DNA of 61,002 nt, taken from an uncultured Collinsella sp. GTDB lineage: Bacteria > Actinomycetota > Coriobacteriia > Coriobacteriales > Coriobacteriaceae. Positions 43,832 through 52,357 of the stretch are shown piece by piece; positions within the stretch are counted from its first letter, which is position 1; each line of letters opens with the position of its first letter. Under the pieces are notes generated by a model, which saw nothing but the letters and a program-made list of their open reading frames with translations, ran no database searches and had not been told where the DNA came from. The stretch covers positions 1 to 61,002 of the forward strand of contig UQWS01000011.1 of NCBI GenBank assembly GCA_900544875.1, in the 5' to 3' direction. The translations under genes and the position numbers were made by a program.

Positions 43832-44728
43832 ATGAAGCTCCAGCAGCTCAGGTATGTCGTCAAAGTTGCCGAATGCGGCAGCATCACCGAGGCCTCGCGC
43901 CGGCTCTTTGTGTCGCAGCCTTCGATTACCGCGTCGATCCGCGATCTCGAAAACGAGATGGGTGTGCACATCTTTGAGCGCACCAACAAGGGTGTCATTG
44001 TGTCCGAGGAGGGCGAGACCTTCTTGGGCTACGCGCGCCAGGTGCTCGACCAGGCGGATCTGCTCGAAGGCAAGTACAAGGGCGAGTCCGAGCAGGTGCC
44101 GCACTTTAGTGTGAGCTGCCAGCATTATTCCTTTGCCGTTAACGCGTTTGTCGATGTGATCCGTGAGTTCGATGCCGCGCGCTACGACTTTACCCTGCGC
44201 GAGGAGCAGACTCACGAGATTATCGAGGACGTCGCGCATATGAAAAGCGAACTGGGCATCCTATATCTGTCCGAGCACAACCGCGAGGTCATCGAGCGCA
44301 TGCTGGTGGCCAACGAGCTCGTGTTCGAAGGGCTCTTCTGCGCCACGCCGCATGTCTTCGTCTGCGCCGACCATCCGCTGGCGGCCCGCTCCAGCGTGAC
44401 GCTCGAGGACTTGGAAGACTACCCGTTCCTGTCCTACGAGCAGGGCAGTTACAACTCGTTTTACTATTCCGAGGAGCTGACCTCGACGTTTGAGCGTCGC
44501 AAGAATATCCGCGTGCGCGACCGTGCGACGCTGTTCAACCTGGCCATGGGCCTCAACGGCTACACGGTGTGCTCGGGCGTGATTAGCCACGAACTCAACG
44601 GCCCCGGCATTATCTCGATTCCGCTCGATGTGGATGAGTACATGGAGATCGGCATCATCACGCGCAAGAACACGACGCTTACGCGCTACGGTCAAGCCTA
44701 TATCGACGCGATCCGTCAGCATATCTAG
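43832..44728 (+). CDS. LysR-family regulator upstream of the MetE-like gene
   Basis: The 298-aa regulator has the N-terminal winged HTH (CGSITEASRRLFVSQPSITASI) and an effector domain from about residue 90. GGGAGAAAG precedes ATG 43832. It is 10 bp after the HAD gene and 156 bp before the MetE-like gene; a TGATATAG/CTATATCA inverted repeat in that gap is a candidate operator. Control of methionine metabolism is an inference. Confidence 0.9.
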   Translation: MKLQQLRYVVKVAECGSITEASRRLFVSQPSITASIRDLENEMGVHIFERTNKGVIVSEEGETFLGYARQVLDQADLLEGKYKGESEQVPHFSVSCQHYSFAVNAFVDVIREFDAARYDFTLREEQTHEIIEDVAHMKSELGILYLSEHNREVIERMLVANELVFEGLFCATPHVFVCADHPLAARSSVTLEDLEDYPFLSYEQGSYNSFYYSEELTSTFERRKNIRVRDRATLFNLAMGLNGYTVCSGVISHELNGPGIISIPLDVDEYMEIGIITRKNTTLTRYGQAYIDAIRQHI

Positions 44729-44774
44729 ACTGCTGCGTCCTGCACAGGTCAAATCTTTTCATGGCAGTCCCAAC

Positions 44775-44797
44775 TGATATAGGAAGCATCTATATCA
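44775..44797 (+). promoter_or_regulatory. Candidate LysR operator before the MetE-like gene
   Basis: TGATATAG (44775-44782) and CTATATCA (44790-44797) are perfect 8-bp inverted arms with a 7-bp gap, the size of LysR-type boxes, in the LysR/MetE-like gap. Confidence 0.5.
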
Positions 44798-44884
44798 AAC
44801 TGTTATAAACGCATATTTTACGATGGCCATATGAACGCTCATACTCTGTCCCAGTAAAGCAACCAATGCAAAAGGGAGATATCT

Positions 44885-46018
44885 ATGAGCACTTCGATTC
44901 AACCGAACGCACCGTTTCGCGCCGATATCGTCGGCAGCTTTCTTCGTCCGCAGGCCGTGAAGGACGCCCGTGCCGCCTATGCCGCGGGTACGCTCGATGC
45001 CGAGGGGCTTAAAGCCGTCGAGGACGAGGCCATTCGCGACTTGGTTGCCAAGCAAAAGGCCGCTGGCCTGCAGGTGATTACCGATGGCGAGTTTCGCCGC
45101 AGTTACTGGCACCTCGACTTTATGTGGGGGCTCAACGGCATTGAACGCCGTACCTCGCGTACGGGCTATATGTTCCACGACGAGGAGACGACGGCTGACA
45201 CCGCCGTGGTGACCGGCCCCATCAGCGGCGAGAACCACCCCTTCGTCGAGCACTTTAAGTTTGTCAAGGCACTTGAGGGCGAGGGCTACGTTGCACGCCA
45301 GACCATCCCGGCGCCTATCCAGACGTTCTCTGAGGTCACGCTCGATCGCTGTGATGGTCAGCAGGAGAGCCTGCGCGCCGTCTATAAGACCGATGAGGAG
45401 CTCGCCGACGCCATTGCGGCAGCCTACCGCACCGTGATCGCCGATCTCTACGCTGCCGGTTGCCGCAATATCCAGTTTGACGACTGCACCTGGGGCATTT
45501 ACTGCGATACCGACTTTGTGTCCAAGACCGGCATGAGCCCGGTTGACCTGCAAAAGGTGAGCGAGCTGGGCGTGGCGCTCAACAACGCCGCCATCGAGGG
45601 CAAGCCCGACGACCTTGTCATTAACACGCACGTGTGCCGCGGCAACTATCACTCCACCTATGCTTTTGAGGGCGGCTACGACCCCATCGCGCCGTACCTG
45701 TTCGCACACGAGAACGTCGATGCGTTCTATCTTGAGTTCGATACGCCGCGTGCCGGCGGTTTTGAGCCGCTCAAGTACGTTGTCCCCGGCAAGAAGGTCG
45801 TATTGGGCCTGGTGACCACCAAGGCAGCTGAGCTCGAGAACGAGGATGCCATCGTCGAGCGCATCCGTGAGGCTGCCCAGTATGTGCCGCTCGAGAACCT
45901 GTACCTGTCTCCCCAGTGTGGCTTTGCCAGCTGCGAGATTGGCAACAAGCTGACCGAGGACCAGCAGTGGGCAAAGATTGCGCTGGTTAGGCGCATTGCC
46001 GAGCGTGTCTGGAAGTAG
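44885..46018 (+). CDS. MetE C-terminal-domain-like methyltransferase (YxjG/YxjH type)
   Basis: This 377-aa protein matches the cobalamin-independent methionine synthase C-terminal domain only: GSFLRPQAVKDAR at the start, TDGEFRRSYWHLDF, and the zinc ligand segments THVCRGN (H and C) and SPQCGF (C). It lacks the MetE N-terminal half, as in YxjG/YxjH proteins, which use other methyl donors or an unknown methyltransfer route to methionine. GGGAG precedes ATG 44885. It is downstream of a LysR gene that may regulate it. Confidence 0.9.
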   Translation: MSTSIQPNAPFRADIVGSFLRPQAVKDARAAYAAGTLDAEGLKAVEDEAIRDLVAKQKAAGLQVITDGEFRRSYWHLDFMWGLNGIERRTSRTGYMFHDEETTADTAVVTGPISGENHPFVEHFKFVKALEGEGYVARQTIPAPIQTFSEVTLDRCDGQQESLRAVYKTDEELADAIAAAYRTVIADLYAAGCRNIQFDDCTWGIYCDTDFVSKTGMSPVDLQKVSELGVALNNAAIEGKPDDLVINTHVCRGNYHSTYAFEGGYDPIAPYLFAHENVDAFYLEFDTPRAGGFEPLKYVVPGKKVVLGLVTTKAAELENEDAIVERIREAAQYVPLENLYLSPQCGFASCEIGNKLTEDQQWAKIALVRRIAERVWK

Positions 46019-46140
46019 TGCTGCCGTTCGCAGGGGCGTCGTGGTCGGAGCGGCATGCATCGCGTACAATGGTTCGGATCGTATCGTTCGGGCAGGTTAT
46101 CCGATATGCCTGATCGCCCTTCCATTATGAAAGGACATCC

Positions 46141-47475
46141 ATGTCCCAATCCTCGACGCCCGCCGTCGCCGATGCCATCTACGATGCGTCGTCGCTCGGT
46201 CGCCCGCGCATGTTCTTGCTCGGCCTGCAGCACCTGTTTGCCATGTTCGGCGCTACCGTGCTGGTGCCTGTGCTCACCGGCCTTTCGGTTTCGGCGACCC
46301 TTTTGTTTGCCGGCCTGGGCACGCTGCTCTTCCACTTCCTGTCGCGCGGTAAGGTGCCGGCATTTTTGGGCTCATCATTTGCCTTTATTGCCGGTTATGC
46401 CGCAATCGCGCCCAACGGCGAGGCCGAGCTTTTGCCCTACGCCTGCCTGGGCGTAGCTTGTGCCGGCCTGCTCTATCCGGTGCTGGCGGCCCTGTTTCGC
46501 GCGTTTGGTGCCAAGCGTGTTATGCGCTTCTTCCCGCCGGTAGTGACTGGCCCCATCGTCATTTCCATCGGCCTGATCTTGGCAAGCTCTGCCATCGCCA
46601 ACTGCCAGACCAATTGGCTTGTTGCCGTTGTCGCTGTGGCGGTGATCGTCATCTGCAACATCTGGGGCCGTGGCATGGTCAAGATCGTGCCGATTCTGCT
46701 GGGCGTTGTGGTGAGCTATGCCGTTGCGACTGCGCTCGGCGAGGTTGATTTCTCGGGCGTTGCCGCCGCTCCGTGGGTCGGTCTGCCCATCGTGTGGAAC
46801 AACACCGTGTTTGCGCTCTTTGGCCCGCAGTTCGATAGCGGCCTTGCCACGACGGCCATCATTACCATTATGCCGCTGGCCTTTGCGACCATGATCGAGC
46901 ATATCGGCGATATCTCTGCCATCGGTTCTACCTGCGAGCGCAACTATATCGCCGACCCCGGCCTGCATCGCACACTGCTCGGTGACGGCCTTGCCACGAT
47001 TCTGGCTTCGCTCTTTGGCGCTCCGGCCAACACCACCTATGGCGAGAACACCGGCGTGCTTGCCCTGACGCGCGTGTTCGACCCGCGCGTGATCCGCATT
47101 GCCGCGTGTTGCGCCATTGTGCTCTCGTTCTGCCCCAAGTTCGCCGCGGTCATCGCAGCCATGCCGGCGTGCGTGATCGGCGGCGTGTCACTCGTGCTCT
47201 ATGGCATGATCAGTGCGGTAGGTGTGCGCAACCTCATCGAGAACCAGGTCGATTTCCAGAACAACCGCAACGTGCTGGTGGCCGCTCTGGTGCTTGTGCT
47301 TTCGCTCGGCATTGCGTACAGCACTGCCGGCGCCATCGTGCTGGAATTGGGCGGCGTGACGATTTCGCTTTCGGGTCTTGCCGTGGGTTCGCTGGTGGGC
47401 ATTGTGCTCAATGCCATCCTGCCGGGTAACGACTTTGAGTTTGATGTCGCCGAGCTTGAGGAGGCTGCTAAGTAG
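46141..47475 (+). CDS. Uracil/xanthine permease (NCS2 family, UraA-like)
   Basis: The 444-aa protein has about 14 membrane helices in the NCS2 fold, with the N-terminal LGLQHLFAMFGATVLVP motif typical of uracil permeases, the ATMIEHIGDISAIGS helix carrying the substrate glutamate, and the NTTYGENTGVLALTRVFD block. Uracil is the likely substrate, xanthine the alternative. AAAGGAC precedes the ATG. No PyrR-type attenuator was seen in the 122-bp leader. Confidence 0.9.
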   Translation: MSQSSTPAVADAIYDASSLGRPRMFLLGLQHLFAMFGATVLVPVLTGLSVSATLLFAGLGTLLFHFLSRGKVPAFLGSSFAFIAGYAAIAPNGEAELLPYACLGVACAGLLYPVLAALFRAFGAKRVMRFFPPVVTGPIVISIGLILASSAIANCQTNWLVAVVAVAVIVICNIWGRGMVKIVPILLGVVVSYAVATALGEVDFSGVAAAPWVGLPIVWNNTVFALFGPQFDSGLATTAIITIMPLAFATMIEHIGDISAIGSTCERNYIADPGLHRTLLGDGLATILASLFGAPANTTYGENTGVLALTRVFDPRVIRIAACCAIVLSFCPKFAAVIAAMPACVIGGVSLVLYGMISAVGVRNLIENQVDFQNNRNVLVAALVLVLSLGIAYSTAGAIVLELGGVTISLSGLAVGSLVGIVLNAILPGNDFEFDVAELEEAAK

Positions 47476-47500
47476 CAGCTGCGTTCAGCTAAAACAAGAT

Positions 47501-47538
47501 ATGGTGCCCATGCGTATATGCGCGTGGGCACCATTTTT
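47501..47538. terminator. Bidirectional terminator hairpin
   Basis: ATGGTGCCCATGCG and CGCGTGGGCACCATTTTT pair between the convergent uracil permease and esterase genes; a T-run follows on the plus strand. Confidence 0.85.
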
Positions 47539-48202
47539 AATGCGTCAATATCCAGTGGATACCGCGGGCCATGCGCAGATCGGTTTGGGCGAAGTGATTG
47601 CCGGGGTTGAGCTCCAGCGTTGTTGGAATGCCGCGCGCGATGAGCAGCACTTCCGTCGCGCGCGTGTCGTCGAGCACATGCCGCATCATGCGGTTGGGCG
47701 TCTTGGTCTCTTTTTTGCCGAGCGACAGATAGACGGCTTGCGGGCTGCCGGCAAAAGGGGCCGTGCTGGCACGGTCGACAAAGTCGGGAAACCATAGCGA
47801 CCCCGATGCGCTCGCGGCGCGGTCAAAGGCGTCGGTTTGCCAGAGGGACCAGAGTGCGAAGAGGCCCGCGAGCGAGTAACCGGCAATGCCGCGCCAGGTG
47901 GGCGGCTGAGGAAGCGACGACTCGACCTGGGGGATTATCTGATTCAGCAGCTCATCAAGAAAATCGGCAGCTTGGCCGCCGAAAGGTTCGGCATCGCGTA
48001 CGGTCCCGTCGCATGCCCAGGGGCTCAGCTCGCGATTCCAATCGAGCCCGCCAATGGTGACAAGGGCGAATGGCGGACAGTTGAGCTCTCGGCAACACTT
48101 ATAAACCTCGCTGCCGTCGCCCACGACCACAGGAAGGTAGATGACAGGCGCGCTTTCCGTATGATTCGAATAAACGGTTATCTGCTTTTGATGCGCTTCC
48201 AT
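47537..48202 (-). CDS. Alpha/beta-hydrolase esterase (Fes/IroE type)
   Basis: The 221-aa protein has the nucleophile elbow GYSLAG near residue 108, an Asp in LTKK-type strand region, and a C-terminal NPGNHF histidine. The order and length resemble the PF00756 esterases, including siderophore esterases. No signal peptide. GAGAG precedes ATG 48202. It could act on an acyl or siderophore ester; nothing nearby settles this. Confidence 0.8.
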   Translation of the reverse strand: MEAHQKQITVYSNHTESAPVIYLPVVVGDGSEVYKCCRELNCPPFALVTIGGLDWNRELSPWACDGTVRDAEPFGGQAADFLDELLNQIIPQVESSLPQPPTWRGIAGYSLAGLFALWSLWQTDAFDRAASASGSLWFPDFVDRASTAPFAGSPQAVYLSLGKKETKTPNRMMRHVLDDTRATEVLLIARGIPTTLELNPGNHFAQTDLRMARGIHWILTH

Positions 48203-48316
48203 GACGGGCTTCTCTCAGTGTTGTGATATCGGCAGCCCCAATTGTCGCACGCCAGCGTATGCCGGTTGGGCTAGACCAAAGACAATCTCGTGCATCCCCT
48301 GCGGACGCATATGGAA

Positions 48317-48352
48317 AACGCCACCGCCGGAGGGGAGCTCGGCGGTGGCGTT
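48317..48352 (-). terminator. Terminator of the first surface-protein gene
   Basis: AACGCCACCGCC and GGCGGTGGCGTT form a 12-bp stem about 58 bp after the surface-protein stop on the minus strand, with TTTT following in that direction. Confidence 0.7.
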
Positions 48353-48409
48353 GTTAAACGGAGCTGGGGCTCGGGGCCTTCGCCGGAGCTGCCATGTGCG
48401 CAGAGGCGT

Positions 48410-50107
48410 CTAAGAACGCTTACGGCTCGCCATGGTGCCTGCGGCGATAGCGGCTGTTCCCGCAAGGGCGGCCGCCACGATGGCCGCACCCGAGGCGTCG
48501 CCGGTCGCTGCGAGCGCGCCGGTGGTCTTGGCCTTCGTGGTTGCAACCGCAACGGTCTTGGTCGTCTTTGCGTCCTCGGACTTGGGGTCCTGCTTGGACT
48601 CCGCGGGCTTGGTCTCGTCGGGCTTGGACCCCTCCGGCTTGGCTACCTCGGGAGGTGCGATGGTCGTGCTCTTGGCGACTGCTTTGATATAGAGGGAGTC
48701 GACCGTGGTGTCGCCCGTGCCGATGGTTTGGCCTGCCTCGTAGATGCCGTCACGGAGCTTGCGATAGTCAATGACCTTGCCGCCTTCGGGCGTCTGGATG
48801 GTGGCGTTCTCAATCTTGATGGTGCCGATTGTCTTGCCGTCCGCGCTCATGGCACGGGCAAAGATTGCCGCTGTATCTCCTTCGGCCGTTACCTTGCTGC
48901 GGATGATCGAGATGACTGCTGGTGTGACGCCCTCGCTGGTCTGGGCGATGATGCCGATGTTCTCGCCTTGGGGCTCGGGGCTCGTCTCGCCATCTTGGTT
49001 TTCGCTGTAGGGGATGGGGCCGTCGCCGTTCTCGACATAGCGGGCTATGGCCTTGACAACGGAGTCGCTGATGTAGATGTGGCCACCCTTCTCGTTGGGT
49101 CGATCGTTTCTGGTGGAGAATGCAGCCGAAACCTCGCCTTCCGCAAACGCGTCCACGGTGGAGCCGTTCTTGACGACGATGTCGTCCTGGTAGGTGAAGA
49201 GGGCGATGGCGCCACCGTATCTGCCTTTACCTGCACGGACCGTCACGTTTGCATGATCGAGGGTGATGCCCTTGTGGGCATAGACGCCATATTCAACACC
49301 GTTTACGTTGAGGGAGGCGTTTGTGGCTGCGAGGCTGCCCTTGGCCTCGACGGCAGCGTCTTTCTCGGAGCTTGCCTTGACCGTCCCGCCACCCTTGATG
49401 GTGAGGTTCTTGTCGGTTCCAATACCCTTGCCCTCGGTAGCCCTGGCGGTGACGGCTCCGCTGTCGTCAATCGTGATATTGCCGTTTGCCCTGATGCCAT
49501 CCGATGCACCCGTGGCGTTGACGTTGCCCGAACCCTTGATAGCGAGATCACCCCCGGCATTGATGGCATCAAGCCCAGTGCTCGTGGCGTTGACGGATCC
49601 GGCTCCGTCGATGTTGATATTACCCGTGGAGAGGATAGCGTCCTCAGTAGATGTCACGCTGAGCGTGCCGCCCTCGTCGCCTTGGATATTGAGCTCGGCA
49701 TTCTCGTTAGTGCCATGAGAAACGTTGATGCCTTCGATCCATTCGGCAGTGACGATATTGGTTCCCGAGTAATTCACCTTGAGCTTGCCTGCGGCCTGGA
49801 TCTCGCCGCCGTTATAGTTGTTGAGCTTCAAGTCGTCGGCGCCGTCCCACGACCAGGTACCGGCCTCGTCGCTCGCCGCGGTGTTGTACTTGTTGCCGCC
49901 GACCTTGACCCATTCCGCTGCGAGCGAGACGCTCGGCATGAGCAGCGAGCTCACCGTGAGCGCGCACACGGCGCCCGCGACGATGCGGCGCGTCACGCGG
50001 CGCCAGCTGCCGTGCGCGAGTCCTATGCGACGGCGAACGTCGGGTTCGGCAACATGGGTTCCGGCGGTAGCGTCATTGCGTTTGGGGGTCGTGAACAAGG
50101 CTGCCAT
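48410..50107 (-). CDS. LAxTG-anchored surface protein with Cthe_2159-like beta-helix repeats, copy 1
   Basis: The 565-aa protein has an extended basic signal peptide (RRVTRRIVAGAVCALTVSSL, cleaved near SLA-AEW at about 60). It continues with repeated short beta-strand units (GNINIDGAGSVNATS, GGDLAIKGSGNVNATG, NLTIKGGGTV), typical of right-handed beta-helix carbohydrate-binding proteins of the Cthe_2159/DUF4353 type. A charged linker with repeated KPE/KPA segments leads to a C-terminal LAATG motif, a hydrophobic helix and MASRKRS. LAxTG is the class E sortase signal. ATG 50107 has GGGAG. It is a paralogue of the neighbouring gene. Confidence 0.85.
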   Translation of the reverse strand: MAALFTTPKRNDATAGTHVAEPDVRRRIGLAHGSWRRVTRRIVAGAVCALTVSSLLMPSVSLAAEWVKVGGNKYNTAASDEAGTWSWDGADDLKLNNYNGGEIQAAGKLKVNYSGTNIVTAEWIEGINVSHGTNENAELNIQGDEGGTLSVTSTEDAILSTGNINIDGAGSVNATSTGLDAINAGGDLAIKGSGNVNATGASDGIRANGNITIDDSGAVTARATEGKGIGTDKNLTIKGGGTVKASSEKDAAVEAKGSLAATNASLNVNGVEYGVYAHKGITLDHANVTVRAGKGRYGGAIALFTYQDDIVVKNGSTVDAFAEGEVSAAFSTRNDRPNEKGGHIYISDSVVKAIARYVENGDGPIPYSENQDGETSPEPQGENIGIIAQTSEGVTPAVISIIRSKVTAEGDTAAIFARAMSADGKTIGTIKIENATIQTPEGGKVIDYRKLRDGIYEAGQTIGTGDTTVDSLYIKAVAKSTTIAPPEVAKPEGSKPDETKPAESKQDPKSEDAKTTKTVAVATTKAKTTGALAATGDASGAAIVAAALAGTAAIAAGTMASRKRS

Positions 50108-50251
50108 GGTTGCTCCCGTTCTCATAGGGCCTATACGACTAGATTCAGCGTATCTGCTGGATGTTGCCGGCGGTAGTGCCGTATGGAGGGCAAAATGGCC
50201 AAAATGGGGGAGAAATAGGCCGCACGCGGCGCAGGGACCGGCGCTAAAAGA

Positions 50252-50284
50252 AAAGCGCGGGGCCGCATGGCGACTCCGCGCTTT
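50252..50284 (-). terminator. Hairpin upstream of surface-protein copy 1
   Basis: AAAGCGCGG and CCGCGCTTT arms. It is the duplicated counterpart of the hairpin at 52294-52334, which lies between copy 2 and the permease gene. Confidence 0.65.
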
Positions 50285-50310
50285 ATTGTTCAGCTTTTGC
50301 AGCCTTGCCC

Positions 50311-50356
50311 TTACGCTACGAAGAAGTAGACGAGGAAGGCAAGGGCCGCGATCCAC
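50311..50356 (-). pseudogene. Fossil of the last 14 codons of the purine permease gene
   Basis: Read on the minus strand these 46 bp encode WIAALAFLVYFFVA and a stop, identical in protein sequence to the end of the intact permease at 52358. Homology stops sharply at 50356. The same hairpin precedes both. It is the junction of a tandem duplication that included the surface-protein gene and its upstream region. Confidence 0.9.
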
Positions 50357-50377
50357 TCGTCCTGTGCGAAAAAGTGT

Positions 50378-52150
50378 TTACGAGCGTTTGCGACTCGCCA
50401 GGGCGCCTGTGACGATAGCGGCCGTTCCTACAAGGGCGGTCGCTATGATGGCTGCGCTCGAGGCGTCGCCGGTTGCCGCGAGTTTGCCGGCGGTCTTGGC
50501 TCCCGTGGCTGCAACTGCAACGGTCTTGATCGTCTTCGCGCCCTCGGACTTGGAACCCGGCTTGGTCTCGCCGGGCTTTTCCTCGGGTTTGGTCTCCTCG
50601 GGAGGCGCGATGAGCGTGTGCTTGGCGACTGCTTCGTTGTAGGGGGAGTCGATCACGGCGTCGCCCGTGCCGATGGTTTGACCCGCCTCGTAGACGATGC
50701 CGTCGCTGAGTTCTTCCTTGTTGCGATAGTCAATGACCTTGCCGCCTTCAGGCGTCTGGATGGTGGCTCCTTCGATTTCGATGGTGCCGATCGCCTTGCC
50801 GTCCGCGCTCATGGCAAGGGCGAAGATTGCCGCCGTGTCTCCCTCGGCCGTGACCCTGCTGCGGACGATCGAGATGGTCGCGGGCGTGATGCCCTCGCTG
50901 GTCTGCGCGAAGATGCCGATGTTCAGGCCCTCGGACTCAGGGATGATTTCGTCGTTTTGGTCTCCACAGTAGTGGTCGGGGCCGTCGCCGCCGGTCTCGG
51001 CATAGCGGGCTATGGCCTTGACAACGGAGTCGCTGATGTAGATATGGCCACCCGCTTCGCCGGAGTAGAAATTACTGGTGGAGATTGCAACCGAGAACCT
51101 GCCTTCTGCGAGCGCATCCACAGTCGAGCCGTTCTTGATGACGATGTCGTCCTCATCGGTGAAGAGTGCGCTGACTTCCCCGCCATCTGAGCTTGCGCGG
51201 ACCGTCACGGTCGCGCTATCGAGCGTGATGCCCTTGTAGACATAGATGCCATACCCAACGCCACCTGCGTTGAGGGAAGCGTTCGTGACCGTGAGGCTGT
51301 TTTTACCGTCGATGGCGGCGTCTTCCTCGGAGCTTGCCTTGACCTGGCTGCCACCCGAGATCTCGATACTGCCGTCGGCCCAAATCGCATTGTCCTCGAT
51401 AGAGCTTGCCTCTACCTTGCCGCCGCCCTTTATGATGAGGTTCTCGTTAGCATCGATACCCTGATCCTCGGTGGCCTTGGCGGTGACGGTTCCGCTGTTG
51501 TCGATCGTGATGTTGCCGTCGGCCCTGATGCCATCCGAATCGCCCGTGGCGTTAACGTTTCCCGAGCCCTTGATGGTGGCATCGCCCCCGGCATCGATGG
51601 CATCGTGCTCGGTGCTCGTGGCGTTGACAGTGCCAGCGCCGTCGATGTTGATGTTGCCGACGGAAGTGATGGCGTCACGAGAAGATGTCACGTTGAGCGT
51701 GCTAGACGCGTCGCCCTGAATATTAAGCTCGGCGTTCTCGTTCGCGCCATCCTTAACCTTGATGCCGCGGCCGTCGTCGTTAGTGACGGTGTTGTTGCCC
51801 TCGTAGCTCACGTTGAGCTTGCCCGCTGCCTCGATCGCGCCGCCGTTATAGCCGTTGAGCTTCATGTCATCGGCGCCATCCCATGACCAGGTACCGGCGG
51901 CGTCTCCCGTGGGGCCCGCGGCCGCTTCGTGGCGGACGCCGCCAACGTCCACCCACTCGGCTGCGAGCGAGATGCTCGGCATGAGCAGCGAGCTTACCGT
52001 AAGCGCGCATACGGCGCCTACAACGATGCGGCGCGTCACGCGGCGCCAGCTGCCGTGTGCGAGCAGCGTGCAACGGCGCAGGTCGGGCTCGACAAAATGG
52101 GCTCCAGAGGTTTTGTCATTGCGCTTGGGGGTCGTGAACAAGACGGCCAT
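50378..52150 (-). CDS. LAxTG-anchored surface protein with Cthe_2159-like beta-helix repeats, copy 2
   Basis: The 590-aa protein is similar over its full length to the one at 48410. It has the same N-terminal MAxLFTTPKRND leader and signal peptide, related beta-strand repeats with one extra unit (NAIWADGSIEISGGSQVKAS), the same EGDTAAIFA...MSADGK block, and the LAATGDAS wall signal with ASRKRS tail. Start ATG 52150. Its upstream 110 bp matches that of copy 1, so promoter and gene were duplicated together. A role in binding host or dietary polysaccharides is an inference from the fold. Confidence 0.85.
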   Translation of the reverse strand: MAVLFTTPKRNDKTSGAHFVEPDLRRCTLLAHGSWRRVTRRIVVGAVCALTVSSLLMPSISLAAEWVDVGGVRHEAAAGPTGDAAGTWSWDGADDMKLNGYNGGAIEAAGKLNVSYEGNNTVTNDDGRGIKVKDGANENAELNIQGDASSTLNVTSSRDAITSVGNINIDGAGTVNATSTEHDAIDAGGDATIKGSGNVNATGDSDGIRADGNITIDNSGTVTAKATEDQGIDANENLIIKGGGKVEASSIEDNAIWADGSIEISGGSQVKASSEEDAAIDGKNSLTVTNASLNAGGVGYGIYVYKGITLDSATVTVRASSDGGEVSALFTDEDDIVIKNGSTVDALAEGRFSVAISTSNFYSGEAGGHIYISDSVVKAIARYAETGGDGPDHYCGDQNDEIIPESEGLNIGIFAQTSEGITPATISIVRSRVTAEGDTAAIFALAMSADGKAIGTIEIEGATIQTPEGGKVIDYRNKEELSDGIVYEAGQTIGTGDAVIDSPYNEAVAKHTLIAPPEETKPEEKPGETKPGSKSEGAKTIKTVAVAATGAKTAGKLAATGDASSAAIIATALVGTAAIVTGALASRKRS

Positions 52151-52293
52151 GGTTACTCCCATCCTCATAGGGCCTATGCGGTTATATCCAGCATATCTGC
52201 AGGATGTAGCCGTCGGTAGTGCCGTTTGGAGAGCAAAACGTCCAAAACTTGCGAAGCAATACATCGCGCGTCCGTGTGGTGCCTGGCTTTAAA

Positions 52294-52334
52294 AGCAAAG
52301 CGCGGAGCCGCTCGATGCGACTCCGCGCTTTGCT
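52294..52334 (-). terminator. Rho-independent terminator of the permease gene
   Basis: AGCAAAGCGCGGAG and CTCCGCGCTTTGCT form a long stem followed by T residues on the minus strand, 24 bp after the permease stop. Confidence 0.8.
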
Positions 52335-52357
52335 GTTTGGTATTGCGAATCTTGCGC

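Noticed and set aside
46019..46140. PyrR attenuator upstream of the uracil permease
   Set aside because: No terminator/antiterminator pair or PyrR binding sequence is visible in 122 bp.
48290..50176. 628-codon plus-strand frame over the first surface-protein gene
   Set aside because: It reads through a terminator and antisense to the LAxTG protein, and it has no signal or domain.
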